NCBI GenBank assembly: GCA_020726505.1
Contig: JAHLEZ010000006.1
Span: 2,666,001-2,730,000, forward strand
Length of the DNA stretch: 64,000 nt
From: Leptodontidium sp. MPI-SDFR-AT-0119
Taxonomy: Eukaryota > Ascomycota > Leotiomycetes > Helotiales > Leptodontidiaceae
Direction of reading: 5' to 3'
Under the pieces are notes generated by a model. That model was not told the origin of the DNA, searched no databases, and was given only the letters and a program-made list of their open reading frames with translations. How positions within the stretch are numbered: position 1 is the stretch's first letter; each line of letters opens with the position of its first letter. This document shows, in pieces, positions 12,400-25,000 of this stretch. The position numbers and the translations under genes are program-made.

Positions 12400-14027
12400 T
12401 TTGAGGGTTTTGAGGTTGTGGATTTAGGTCGAGGAGATGTAGTTGGCTCTGTTGAGGGGTCGCGGTGTTGAGGGGTTGTGGTGTTGAGGATCCTTTGTAC
12501 AGATCTCTCCTCGAGGCTCGTTGGTTGCACTTGCGGCTGGTGTTGGCGTTTGTATTAGAAAAACGTGGGTTGGTCAATCCCCAAAGAAAACTCCCGTACG
12601 AAGTAGAAAGGAAAGAGAAAGAGGAACGGTTCGAAGGAGGGTATGAGTAGGTAGGTATGGAAAAGGTGTCGTCGCAAGCAATGACGCCAAGACGAAGGCA
12701 AAGCCACTTGATTACTGTAGTCGTCTTATGGTTCGTGCTAGTGATGTTCGAGATTGCGAGGGCGAGGTGTTCCCGAGGATCCGGGTTTGTCCTGGTCCGG
12801 GTTCAATTTAGTCGACCGACGTTTTGCCTTTGTTGACTTTTCTGCTCTTGAAATATCTCTCCCAACTTCTCAAATTTTGATACTTTAAATACCAGACTGG
12901 ATTAATTTGTTTGCTTCTGTGGAAGGAAGTATGAAGACCTGGAAAGAAAGGTTGCGAGAGTTGGCACACCTATCGTCGCACTGTATGGTGGCTGAGCAAG
13001 GGAACGGAACAAACGCCAATCTGATGCGAGAGTTGCCCCTCTTTCTATGTGCTCCTGTTTCCCCCTCGCGCGCTATCTCTTCGTCTCGATTATTTGAATC
13101 CAAACCCTCCAGATGCCAACACGAACCATTCGTCAAAACTCATCGAGATTTTGCACTTACGCGCCTTTTCTTGTTCTTGCGTGTCTTCTGTCCATCCTTC
13201 TCAATCTCCCCAGCTCACGAGTGCAGGTTTTGATGATAGCGGCATCATTCTTTTCCTTCACCAGAAGCAATTTGGCACGCTTGGCTCGAGAGCATATGTT
13301 CCCTCTTCACCGCCACATTTCATGATTGAAGTTGCGATGATCAATGGGAGAACTATCTTGCGAAATTTTCTCTTGTTATATCTTTGCTGGATCTCATTAA
13401 GTGTTACCGAACTCGAAGACAGCTAGAGTCAGAAGTCCTTAGCCCCTCGTTCGAGATACCTAAGGCATTTATCGAGCGCAAGTTATGTTCCTGTAATGAG
13501 ACCTCTGTTTAACTTGTCGTACAGAAGGTTGTGACTCTGGTACGCCCAGACACCCATCTGCTCCATACATCATGAAGCGTAATCTCGAAGGACTTCGGTT
13601 AGGATTCGTCCGTCTAGTGGACGAAAATCTAGTAGAACATCTACTGTACTTCGTAGAAGAATTTGCACATGGTGTTCGAAGCTTCAGCCACGATCAACAA
13701 GAGCCAATTGCCTCGCCATAGAACGCGTTCACGCAGAAATCTGCCTCGTGTGCCGTCGTGCAACCCAGATGAGGCACAGCCATTAGCTAGCGTAGCCTCA
13801 TCGCAGCCTCATTTATTCTGCACTCTCCAGCGTAAATTCTTCCCTGTGACTTTGTCAGTCCAAGTCAATCGCCAGGGATTGTGCAACTAATCTAAAAGCC
13901 AGAATAGTACGCACTGAAGATCCACTGTACTCGACTCGATATACACATGTGAGGTTCCCCGAGAAACTTGTTTCCCTCTCCCATCACCTGGTTCAAGTGC
14001 CGCCAGTACTTTACGAGCAAAACCGAG
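12400..14027. other. Intergenic between divergent genes
   Basis: Contains the upstream regions of the CYSTM gene (minus) and of the zinc-ribbon gene (plus). Short open frames on both strands have no recognisable domain. A TCCGTCTAGTGG stretch near 13607 resembles a tRNA A-box but has no cloverleaf. Confidence 0.45.
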
Positions 14028-16345
14028 ATGTCTACAAACAATTCCCGTCGACCTGGTTTGCGAGGTCGCCGGAAAAACGACCTTAAATATGTTCGGCAGA
14101 TGCTCTGGGCGTGCTGTGAATGTGGTAGACGTACAGGAATATCTGTGAACTCGACTCCGGCATGCCCTGGCTGTTATCATAACCGTTGCCAAGATTGTCG
14201 TGTGGAAACTGTGAGGCACCCGCACAGGGTCATGTTCTCACCTAGTACCTCTGCAGGTGGACCGCCAGAATCTATCATAACGGAGTCCTCAGGCGACGAT
14301 GGAGCTTCAACCACAGGAACATTATCACTTGCATCTTCGGTTTTTTCGCTCGCGTCTCAAGGCACATCGACTGATGAACAAGCCGCTGAAGGCTCTGATG
14401 TTGTAGCCGAGCTGGCCACTTTACTACTCAAGGACCAGGACCTAGCAATATCATTTTCAGATGCATTTGAGAGCTCAACATCTAGCTCTCAGCGCTTTGA
14501 GAATAATTTCCGCCGCCTCTTGAAAGTGTTTTCCCAGGAACTAAAGAAGGAGGCAACCTGTCCACTCCATCACCAAGCCATCTCATTCGTACGGAAAAGG
14601 GCGGGGGAAATAGCGAGAAACATCCGGATGGCAATTGGGGCAGATAAAGATGGGCAGATACTGGAGCAATGGAAAGAATCGGAAGATAACCGTCAAGCTC
14701 GTCTCAATCAACGTATCCACGATTGGAACCATGGAGTTTCCGCTCCAGATGAGTCCGATCCTGCAGGTCAGAAACAGGCCAAGGATCAAACCTTTGATGA
14801 CGAAGGCGACCTTGATGATGGTTTAATCGATGAACTAGCATCACTTACTCAAGTCGTGGCGTTCCTCACATCGAGCGGAGCATTCAGAAAGCTGCGCCAA
14901 GATGTTCACGACTTTGTACACCCTCCCGCAAGAAAGAAGGACGGAATGGTTTCAGCAGCAAATGAAGTTGGTTCAATCCAACCAGTGCTCACGGTGAAGG
15001 AGACCACGACCTCTCTTGGTTCGGCAACATCACTTGGCCAGAGCGAGGATGTCCCAATGACCAGCACCGAAGCGATATCCCAAGCTCAGATCAAGAGCAC
15101 CCTTTGTCGTGGGAAACATGTCGGCTTCAAAATCATTCCTGGTGCCCTGGTTCCTCGACCTGGAATCATCGATACAGCGAAAGCAACGGTAGAGAAGCAA
15201 TTGGCTCATCCCGTCATCTGGTGGCCATTACAACCGACGAAGTATCCCTGCCCAGTTGACAAGACAAGAATGTCGTGGACTTGCGTAAGTGCTGTTTCGT
15301 ATAACCTCCAATACGCGAGGATTTAAAGCCTGAACTAATGTCTATGATAGGGATGTGGTAGAGAGCTTCATTTGGATGTCTTTCCTCAAATAGCGGAGGA
15401 ATATGAAAGGCTTTGCGGGCCACTGAAATGCGCAGGACCTTCCACAAACCTACCGCTCCTCCCTATGTACACTACGCAACCTTCCAGCTCTTCCGCTGGT
15501 TCATCACTCTCGGCCCCCACGTCCAATTCTCTCCAGGCAAATCCTTCACAAATTCAACAACAGGCCAATTCCCAAGGTACAATTGTCAATCCCGGAGGGA
15601 ATTTGCACAATACGACGCCAACGCCCACTCAGACAAATTGTTCATTCATTGGTGCATAGATATCAGCAGAAGTGAGGTACAGAAACTTTTTCACGTCCGC
15701 GTCCAGCATCTGCGGGATATGACAGTTATCCCCAGATTAAAAGCATACTACCGCCAGTCAAAGGGGTATCGTAACTGGTTCTCTCTCACGGACTGCTACG
15801 GAGTCAAATTCGTCCTGGTAAGTGCATTTCCCACCGTTCACAGTGCACTTATAGCATGAATCTAACAGCTTGATCAGTTCATACGAAATCACCTCACGGA
15901 TGATATCGTCAAATGTTTGGGCGAAGGTCTACCCAAGAGAAACGACCCAGATTACCGCTACTCGTCTTCTAGCCCTCGCGAAGATTTCTTACAACAACTG
16001 GAAGGCTTGATCAGCCATAGTTTCCACAACCGTTCCAACTGCAGTGAAGAATTCATCGAAACCATACTCAGTCGGATTCCAAAGAAGACAAAGGCCATAC
16101 TGGCCATGGGAATGGAGAAAAAAGGATACGGCATGCGAGCTATATCTGGCTGGGCGGCATGGAAACTCAGCACGGCCCTGGTTTTGACGCATATTGGGCC
16201 GTTGATCTTTACGATTTATTGGCTGCACTTCAACCCTGGCCGGCTTAGCGATGCTTTATCACCAGCGTTGTATGCTGCTGCTCTGTTTGATGCGCTTTTT
16301 GGGATTTTTGTGGTGCTCCCAGATATCCAGAGCATGCCGAAATAG
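14028..16345 (+). CDS. Fungal zinc-ribbon-like protein, function unknown
   Basis: Four exons (14028-15284, 15351-15576, 15633-15817, 15878-16345) splice to 711 residues. Start MSTNNSRRPGLRGRRKND was preferred; an in-frame ATG lies upstream at 13968. A cysteine cluster near residues 25-55 (WACCECG, then CPGCYHNRCQDC) looks like a zinc ribbon, and a second cysteine pair (TCGCG) is rebuilt across intron 1. Between them is an acidic, Ser-rich, partly helical region. The C-terminal part (LFIHWCIDIS ... HVRVQHLRDM ... GVKFVL) and the hydrophobic helices near the end match a family common in ascomycete accessory regions by pattern, but I know no function for it. A 56-bp intron 3 lacks a clear branch site. 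Coding-like sequence continues past the stop in another frame (see findings). Confidence 0.7.
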
Positions 16346-18065
16346 GCGTTTGGAGTTACCACCGGTGGGATTGGTCGTATTATAAAGAGACCAGCCCTGA
16401 TTATTTGATCGACAGTGAAGGATATTTCAAGCGTCAAGGGATTGATGGAGGTAACTGTTGGGTGCTTAGAGGAGTTGACCTACCGGTAGAGTTGCACAAG
16501 GATCTCCCGAGCAGACTGTCGTTCGCAGGAAATATGGCACATGCAAGAATGGTGTTGCTTTTCCTGTGGAATTACTTATTGACCTTGCGAGTATTCGTTC
16601 AAATCAGAGTCGTCGTATATGTCGGGGATGATTAGGACAGACCTTCCTAGAAGAAAAAGCAGACTTGGAAGAGCTCGAGCGTCTAGTTACAAGGCTCTAA
16701 ATTGATCGGTATGAAAGGGGTGCCTTGAAAAGGCATGGCATGGGTAGAGAGGAAATGGATAGAGAGGAAATGGATAGAGAGGAAATGGATAGAGAGGAAA
16801 TGGATAGAGAGGAAATGGGAAGAATTAGATAGGAAGAGGTGTCGCAAGAAGAAGAAAGAACTTGTATCCTCCTCAGCTCCGCGGTTCCTGCAGGATCTGG
16901 TAATCTATAGTGTTTCCCATCCTTCCTTGCGCGAAGATGTGGCCTAAAGATAAAAGGGGGGAAACACTCAAAACCAGATCAGAGAAAACGGTAGATAACG
17001 AATAAAAGAAGAAACAGAGCGCTGTGACAAGAGTCCGAATAGCTTCATTTCCAGACGGACAAGGGACGGCCGAAGAAAAAAAATACAAATCTTGGCACAT
17101 AACATCACCCTTCGCGTACCTGCCCTGCAACCCCACCGTCATCGTCTTCAACAAGGTCAACAAGTGATCCCTGCAGCCGTTCATAACAGAACCCAATTAT
17201 AACTTTCCTTCTCGCCTATCGGACATGACGGATTTCCATGTGCTCGCCGCTTAACCTCGTCCTCGGTTTTACGTTTCCACGCCAGCGTAAGCTTCACTCC
17301 CAGCCTCCTGTAATCAACAAAACTCAGGCGAGGACACAGACAAGCTTCACTTTACAGCTGGTGGATGATTACAACGTTTTCCCCAGCCTCCTCAATTGTG
17401 TTAGTGAGGGGGATTTACCACAGGATATCTAGTTCCCCCACTTGGGATCTTCAATGTTTGAGATCATATCTAGACTTATGGTTTTGGTTCGAATTACACT
17501 TTTTGGTTTCTTATTCCTCAAGTCCTGCTCCAGGTTGGGTTGTGCTGTGCTGCAGAATCAAGGTTCATGCAGCTTCGGACATGCGATTGATGCGCCCGAC
17601 CAAATCCAGCTCCAGCTCTGCCTAGTTTCAAGTCCCTCCTTCCAGCTTCCTGCTCACAAACCACCACGCCATCCATCTACCAAACTTAACCTTCCATCCT
17701 TCTCGTCACTCGTTCCCAGATCTTCAATTCCATTCAATTCCTGTGTGCGATAGTGTACAGATATCCATCCATGTTTGTACCGGACATCTAAAGGCAACCA
17801 ACCCCGCGAAGATTGCGACATCTACATCACTGTTTCAAGCTCGGGCCTGCGATCCGCTCAAGTCCCCTCGTTGATCCCAGACAGCTCAGCCTGGCCCAGC
17901 TCACCAGAGAGGGATAAACAAAACAACAATCGACGACGAGCTGCAAGGCGCATCAATTGCATCATACCATCCTATATCCCAACGACTCAAATCTCTCACG
18001 ACTCAATCGATATCTGCGAACATCCAAACCAGCTACTCAGCGCTTTCGCGCCCCCGCCCGCCGCA
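16346..18065. other. Intergenic with a coding-like segment just after the zinc-ribbon gene
   Basis: From about 16310 to 16640 the +1 frame reads RYPEHAEIGVWSYHRWDWSY then DYLIDSEGYFKRQG and GGNCWVLRG, which looks like genuine protein but has no start. It may be the true C terminus of the preceding gene reached by an unseen intron or lost by frameshift. A 15-bp minisatellite follows at 16741. The rest (16.9-18.06 kb) is C/T-rich upstream sequence of the next gene. Confidence 0.4.
16741..16815 (+). repeat. 15-bp minisatellite, 5 copies
   Basis: Five tandem copies of TGGATAGAGAGGAAA (the first has one change, TGGGTAG). Because 15 is a multiple of three it stays open and would read WIERK repeats, but no surrounding gene is supported. 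Confidence 0.9.
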
Positions 18066-18722
18066 ATGGCTCCAATGCCACCCCTCTTCCCACGCTCTCC
18101 CTCTACCTCTCCAATTCCCTCCTCATCACTCACAACCTCTCTCACAACCACCCTCTCCTCAATAACAAAACGCACACTCCTCACCATCCGCCAATCCACC
18201 GCCGGAATAGTCCCCACCACCTACGGCAGCATCAACAGCGGCCCAGCACCAGGAACAGTAGTCGGCATCGTTCTCGGGTCCGTAGGCGGCTTCCTGCTCG
18301 TCCTCTGGCTGATATACACCTGCATGCAATTCGGGTCCGTGTCCTCGCGCTCCTCGTACACGGAGAGTATCGTCATCCGCGATAGGAGGAAGAGTCATCA
18401 TGGCTCGACGCGGTCGCGGCGGGCGAGCGAGACGGTCGAGGTCAGGCGCGCGCCGAGTCCGATTAGGATTGTGAGGGAGCCGAGTCGCGTCGATAGGGTT
18501 ATTGTTGAGGAGAGTAGGGAGACGAGGAGGGAGAGGAGTAGGAGTTTGGTTGGGAGCGATGAGGTCGTTGTTATTGAGGAGCATAGTCCGCCGAGGAGGA
18601 AGAAGAGTACGAGGGTTAGTGCTGAGACGGAGAGGAGGGATAGTGGGTATAGAACTGTGGATCCGTTGACGTATGGAGGAGCTGTTGGGGGGAGGAAGGG
18701 GAGTGGAAGTGGGAGAAGGTGA
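18066..18722 (+). CDS. Single-pass membrane protein with basic cytosolic tail
   Basis: Intronless frame of 218 residues starting MAPMPPLFPRSPSTSP; the frame is open further upstream but this ATG opens the Ser/Thr/Pro-rich part. Residues about 1-55 are Ser/Thr-rich and look extracellular and O-glycosylated, although no clear signal peptide precedes them. A glycine-rich transmembrane helix (GTVVGIVLGSVGGFLLVLWL) follows, then an Arg/Ser/Glu-rich tail with RRERSRSL-type repeats. This layout is common in fungal proteins of unknown role that resemble wall-stress sensor stubs. The family was not recognised. Confidence 0.55.
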   Translation: MAPMPPLFPRSPSTSPIPSSSLTTSLTTTLSSITKRTLLTIRQSTAGIVPTTYGSINSGPAPGTVVGIVLGSVGGFLLVLWLIYTCMQFGSVSSRSSYTESIVIRDRRKSHHGSTRSRRASETVEVRRAPSPIRIVREPSRVDRVIVEESRETRRERSRSLVGSDEVVVIEEHSPPRRKKSTRVSAETERRDSGYRTVDPLTYGGAVGGRKGSGSGRR

Positions 18723-19400
18723 GAGGTGTGATGGGGAGGGGTTTTAGTTGATATTTATGGGATAATATGGAATTGAGTTATGGCTTGATGGGACATGGAA
18801 AGGATACGGATAATGATGGCATGGAAGGGATGGAGGAATAAGGACATACAGAACAGCTTCAGCTGGAAGGATCAAGGGAAGGAAATGGGACCGGAAGGAC
18901 TACCTGGGTGGGTTTGGAGGGACCATGGAGGAATGTAAGGATGGGATTGAGATGGAGAGTGCATTATCTTGCTCTGTGTGCGAATATCCCTTTGGCGTCT
19001 GTCTGGTCTCATTTACTGGCATGGAAACGGAAATGGGTAGCATCATATCTACTTTATGGCTCTATCTGGCTTGGGTGTATGCACTGTGCCTAGCATGTAC
19101 TCGTAGCATACATACACATACAAGCAAAAACAAACAACTAGCTCGCTCAATGAAAAGTATAGCTTTATATCCAACTTGGCAAAACAAAACTCTCGTCTGT
19201 AACCAAGACCATCAACGTGTAGTTCTATTCTTCCCTGTTCTTCAGTAAAATCGGATGAAGAACTCAAACTTGAATCGAAATGAGAATAAAGATGATGATA
19301 ACATATTTGCACAGAAGAACTCTCCTCTCGAGAATACTGGGGAAAGAGAGGGTGGGAGAGAGAAACAGAGAGAGTTCTCCCCCAGTCCACCTACCCAGGC

Positions 19401-19758
19401 CAGCCTCCACGGCAGTGGCCTCCGGAGGACCAGCGGAGCGTCACCATACCCATACACACACACAGCCAGCACGAACTAGGGTTAGAAGTAGAACTAAAGG
19501 TAAAGCTAGGGTAAATGGATGAACATATTTCCAAGCTTAGTTATCCGTACAGTACATACATTCATTCATTTCACTAACGACATAAACTATCTCGTGGATT
19601 TTCTCGGAAAAGTACCTATTTATCTTGCAATAAGAGGTGGGATTGTGAAGAAGATGAAGGATATGGTACTGTATAGTAGGTATATACGGTGCTGTACTGT
19701 AGGAATGGAATGGAATGACGCTCCGCTGGCCCTCCGGGGGCCACTGCCGTGGAGGCTG
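19401..19758. repeat. 43-bp inverted repeat pair flanking 272 bp
   Basis: The arm at 19401-19443 (begins CAGCCTCCACGGCAGTGGCC, ends CCAGCGGAGCGTCA) is the reverse complement of 19716-19758 with two mismatches in 43. Each arm is GC-rich in an AT-richer context and contains the small palindrome CCGGAGG/CCTCCGG. The enclosed 272 bp has no open frame of note. This is the layout of a small non-autonomous element or a duplicated palindrome; no target-site duplication was identified. Confidence 0.75.
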
Positions 19759-19760
19759 AG

Positions 19761-19787
19761 TAGGTAGGTAGGTAGGTAGGTAGGTAG
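19761..19787 (+). repeat. TAGG tetranucleotide array
   Basis: About 6.75 copies of TAGG directly adjoin the right arm of the inverted repeat. Confidence 0.9.
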
Positions 19788-22062
19788 TTATGCTGGAGAG
19801 ATTTCGGTCCCTCCTACAGTAGCTAGTCACCTGGGGAAGAGAGGCGAGTTCGAGGGGGAAGAAGATAGAGAGAGGATAGGATGGGATTGAAGTGTGTATT
19901 GATTGGTGGGGGGTAGGCTTGGGTATAGTAATATAGATAGATAACTTTCTTTATGGTATGGGAAATGATATGTGTAGAAATGTAGGCGATAGTGTGATGA
20001 GGGTGAGTAGAGTGGGAAAGGGATGGAAAAGGATGAGGATCTCGTGTTGTGTTGTTATGTTGTGTTGCTATGTTGTCGTTGTTAGGAGGAGTGTTGGTGT
20101 GATGATACAGTAGACCTGGCTGGTTGGCTGGGCTGGGCTTTGGATGCTGGATGCTGGATGCTGGATGGAAATTGCAATCAATCGTTCGCAAGTTTTGGGA
20201 ATACTGTAGAACGAACCGAGCACGAACGGTAATACAGTAGACCCAGGCTTGCTTTGCTATTGCTGTATGTCCGTGCTCTGCTCTGCTCTGCTCCGCTTGA
20301 TGCCAAGAGAGGCCTGTTTAGCTGTCTTGCTTTGCTCAGCAAACTTGACGCTTAAGCTGATGATGACACAAACTAGACATCCAGCTTAACGAAGAAAGGA
20401 AACAACCAATGCAAGCCGGGATAAAATAAGAAACAGATATATCAAAAAGCCAGAAAGTGCAGTAAAAGAATCCAAAAGCAGCTTCTAGAACAACATATGC
20501 AGCCACTCGGCTCGTTCCAGCCTCGTCTTACTTGCCTAAGGTAGGTAGCTGGAAGTTTAGAGTCTTTTTAGGATGTCCTAGCCGACACCTTTTGATACTG
20601 ACTCGCAATTCGTCAACCCCGACAACGAAATAGAGCATGCGGATGAAGAGGCAGCAGAGGCAGCCTGGATGGCTTAAATAGAGTACGGTCATTGAACAAA
20701 ACGGACCAGAGACAGCCCGTCAGTCGAAGCGGATAATCATAATACCTCGATCTCCTGCAGCAAGTCCGACGTCATGCTCACTCCCGTTGCACACCACATT
20801 ACTGTAGGTATTGATGTGAGGACCAATTAATATGCCTTGCTTGCCTTTCATCTTCTGTACGAAGTCGGTTGAATTCCGCATTTTGTGGTGATTTTTCAGC
20901 CATCTCCGCGGATGATATTGACGAGTCAAGTTATGTACTCGGCATACAACACCGTATTGTAGGTTCGTCCGTATAGCAGATGATCTGTATCAATCTTCGC
21001 TGCTGACAAACCGGATGTATGTGCAAACGTAGAAGTCTTCGAGCGCCTGCACTGCACTGCACCGCCATACACCTTCATACAGCGATAGCGATATCGGCAT
21101 ACGCGGTCAGCATCGGCTTCAGATCTCTCCATCCATATCCGCTCTCTCGCGCTCTCTCGCGCTCTCTCTCTCTCCAAGCGATGGATCTCAAAAGTACCGT
21201 ACCTGGATAGCGGGGAAGACCAAGACTTTTTATATCTCTGATGATCCGACAAAAGTTCAGAGTCGTCTAGAAGTAGATTCCCCTGGTGGAGATAAGTACT
21301 CCGTATTGCGAGGTTGGTGTCTGTCTGTCGAATGGAATCCCGTTTGGTATCGGGAGTCGGGGCTCGGAGTGGATGTTGGGTGGATAGACATGCATGGAGA
21401 AGGATGCGAGAAGGCGGTGGAAGGCATGAGTATTAAAGATCCAATCGGAGATTTATCAGGGTCTCTTTGGTGGCACTCGGTGGTCTTTTAATGGTGGGCC
21501 CAGTTCTGCACTGCACTGCGCTACCACCCAAGCGGGATGTGGAAGGGCGTGCAAGTCAAAAGAAAATTGACAAGTGCGGATCCATTCCCTGCCATGCATT
21601 TCCCCGCCTGCATGAGGGAGGAGGCAGTGGAAAGAAAGGACTGGCAGGGTTGGATGACTGTGTCTGCAATTGCTTGCACTTGCAATTGAGAAGGACACTC
21701 TTTTTCAACGTCCACTATTATTCCTAGGACTACCTTACCTCCCTATGTTATCTATCCACTGCACTGCTGATATCTAGTTCATGTCCATGTCATCTCCATC
21801 TCCATCTCCATCTTCTTCTCCTTATCTTTTCGCTCCAGACTTGTAGACTTGTTGATTCTTGTATTTTCTTCTACATCTCGCCTCGCCTCATCTCATCCAT
21901 CATCATCTCACGCCTTTCCCTTGATCTGACATCCGCTTCATCCATCCACCCCCCTCATCCATCTCCATTCGGACAAACAGACTATCGCGCTGCACTACAC
22001 TGCACTGAACTCTGCTTGCTCACTGCACCTTCCCACTTGAGTTCTGGCCCGGCGCCCTCTAG

Positions 22063-25000
22063 ATGACAACCATCGACGAGGAAACCATGGACGAATTCTT
22101 CAACTTCGACGATGCCGCCCATCAACTCCCATTGGACATCGACCTCGACCCCAACCTCGACGATGTCAACGCCATGGACTTCAGCCATATGGCTGCCGGT
22201 CCGTACGATATCGATCTGGCCTTTGCCACACAGACAGACGATGAGAACCACTTTACATGCCTCCAGCACTTCTCATCCCCAGAAGACCAAGTCCCTCTTC
22301 ACGCCAATGCTCTTCCTGAAACCTCCATGCAGGATACCACTATGATGGGCCCGGCCGATTTCATGGATTTCCCCAGATGGATCGACGGTATGGATGTACC
22401 GGCTCGCTCATGCTCCTACTGCCAGCGGATGAGACTTCACTGTAAAGTCATCAAAGAAGGTCTCCGGAAGGGCTCCTGCACAGGCTGCGTAGCATTGGAT
22501 CGCTCATGCAGCTTAACCCATCCCGAATCCTCTGTCAACAATAACCGTGGGGTTGACTTTTGCGTTCCCAAGACCGTCAATGACAACGAAGACGCTGTAC
22601 CCGAAGCTTGCGAGCACTGTTTCCAACGGGGTTTGGAATGCAAAGTCATCCGGGAAGGGACGAATATCGGGTCCTGCATGAATTGTATCTCGTTTGCTTG
22701 CGAATGCAAGGCTCGGCAGAGGAACTTCCTTTCAGCGTGGGAATTGGGAGAACTCATGGCCCTGAACCAACAGACTAGTACCCCTCAATGTCAGGATTCA
22801 TTGCCAAACAGCAGGTCGGGATCGACAGGCAACTTGGTATCTCTCAAGTCCTCAGATGAGAACATCAATGCAGACTTCGCCGAGACGGCTCCTAAAGTCG
22901 GTGCTAGGTTTTCGAGAGAATCGATCAGGATTCTTCGAGGCTGGCTATCAACACATCATGCTCACCCCTACCCTACTGAAGAGGAGAAGGAGAGTCTCAG
23001 ACGCCAAACTGGACTCAACAAGACTCAAATCACCAATTGGCTTGCTAATGCTCGTCGTAGGGGTAAGGTCAGGCCACCACGCTCCACATCCCCAAGTGTG
23101 AACAACTATTCCAACGCCATAGATATCCCCAGGCGAGCAACCCCAGCGTTGGAAAATATGAATCCCCTTGAAAGATGGAAAAACTCTCCTCCAGAAAACG
23201 AACCTGCTTCCGTTACTGCTATTGCTAAAGCTGTCACTTCATCGACATACTCATCTGGTCTTGCTAGTCCATCGCTTAGCTATGGACAGACAGACGATGG
23301 ATCCAGTCGTTCGCTGTGTAACGTCTCTTCGACTAGCAGTTTGGGCACTTCTCACTCCAGCGGCGGATCATTCGCTTCTGCATTCTCACACAAATCCCGA
23401 GGCTCCTTTGGATCATTCGGCAACAGAGGCCGTCGTCGCCGTCGTCGTCAGGCCCCAAAACCCGTCACAATCAACCCTGCCACTGGGCCCGCTCGTGCTT
23501 TCCAGTGTACTTTCTGCACGGAAACTTTTAAAACCAAACATGACTGGCAGAGGCATGAGAAATCGCTGCATCTCTCGTTGGAGCGATGGGTCTGCTCCCC
23601 CGATGGACCAACCCAATATTGTGCAGACTATGGTCACAATCGCTGCGTATACTGCGGCCTTCCTAACCCACCCTTAGATCACGCTGAGACACACAACCAC
23701 TCAAGCTGTGCTGAGCGATCACTAGAAGAGAGAACCTTCTACAGGAAAGACCATCTCCGACAACATCTGAACCTAGTTCACGACGTTAAATTCCAGTCTT
23801 TCTCTATGGAAACCTGGAAAATCGCAACACCAGAGATCCGTTCCCGCTGCGGTTTCTGTGGCATCGTAATGGACTCCTGGACGATCAGAGTTGATCATCT
23901 TGCTGAGCATTTCAAAGGTGGTAAATCTATGGCTGATTGGAAGGGTGATTGGGGTTTCGAACCGCAGGTCTTGGATATTATCGAGAATGGAATGCCGCCT
24001 TGTATGTTCCTCCCCCTTCTTTTTCTTGTTGATATAGACTAACGTTGCAGATCTCATTCACGATGAACGGAATAGCATGAATCCATTTGAAGGTTCGAAA
24101 GAGGCAGCCAGTGATGACAGAACGCTTGAAGACCTCGTCAAGATCGCTTTGGTGGAATATGTGCACGATGCCGTGATGAAAGGAGCCGTGCCAACAGATG
24201 CGGATCTCTTAGTTGAGGCTCGAAGGATCGTTCGCACAGCCGATGATATTGCTTTTGGGAATAAGCACCCTGAAGGGTCTTGGTTCCGGGATCTCATCCT
24301 CCTCTCTGGGACGACAGAAGAAGAGATGCCAGAGCGACCTGGCTCGCCAAATTACTCCTGCATCAAAGGCGTGGAGCTAGTTAACGCACGAGTTGCCCCA
24401 GAATCTGCTCAAATTGCTCTCTCCACCTGCGCCAAGCAGCGAGCTTTGATGTCGTTCGTCGAGAGCAGACAGGCATTAGGCCTAACACCCACCGACAGCG
24501 AGCTCCAAGCCGAATGCTGCAAGATCCTAGACGAAAACGAGCAACAATCAAACTTCAAATGCAAACCAGCAATCTCATGGTTCAAGTACCTGGTCAATTC
24601 CTCCTCTTGTTGGTTGAGGGGTTTCAGGAGACGTGCTGGCCTTCCCAGAAGCTCCGAGATATTGTCAGAGAAAATCCGGTCTTTGGATGACAAGAGTATC
24701 GATTACAGCATTCACAACCACGTTAGATTGGTACATGAGTTGAAGGACTGGGTTCGTCTACAGGTTTCGCTTGGAAGCTATCCTAGCGACGTAGAGCTCC
24801 AGAACCAAGCGCGGATGATCGTCTTTAAGAATGATGATGCTTGGAACCAAACTGCCATGGACGATCCTTCCATCCTTCACCAGTTCAAGCAACAAGCAGG
24901 CCTTGTCACCATCGATGATTTAGAGGGGCTGAATATGCCTACTATAACTGAATCAAGCGAGGGTTCCCAACCATCTCCAAAGACTCTTCACTGGGATTTG

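Larger units (their letters stand above)
18723..22062. other. Long repeat-rich spacer and TF upstream region
   Basis: No gene is supported. The spacer holds the 43-bp inverted repeat (19401/19716), a TAGG array (19761), GGATGCT repeats at about 20142-20165, GCTCTCTCGC runs near 21145 and a long C/T-rich leader (CATCTCCATCTCC near 21790-21960) just before the homeobox gene. Confidence 0.55.

Noticed and set aside
11921..12577. 218-codon minus-strand Arg/Pro/Thr-rich frame
   Set aside because: Out-of-frame reading of the CYSTM gene's Gln/Gly repeat and its intron.
13600..13660. tRNA-like A-box TCCGTCTAGTGG
   Set aside because: No D-, anticodon- or T-stem pairing and no B-box GGTTCGAxTCC at the right distance.
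21140..21180. GCTCTCTCGC repeats as a possible regulatory element
   Set aside because: Simple pyrimidine-rich microsatellite with no gene start in range.
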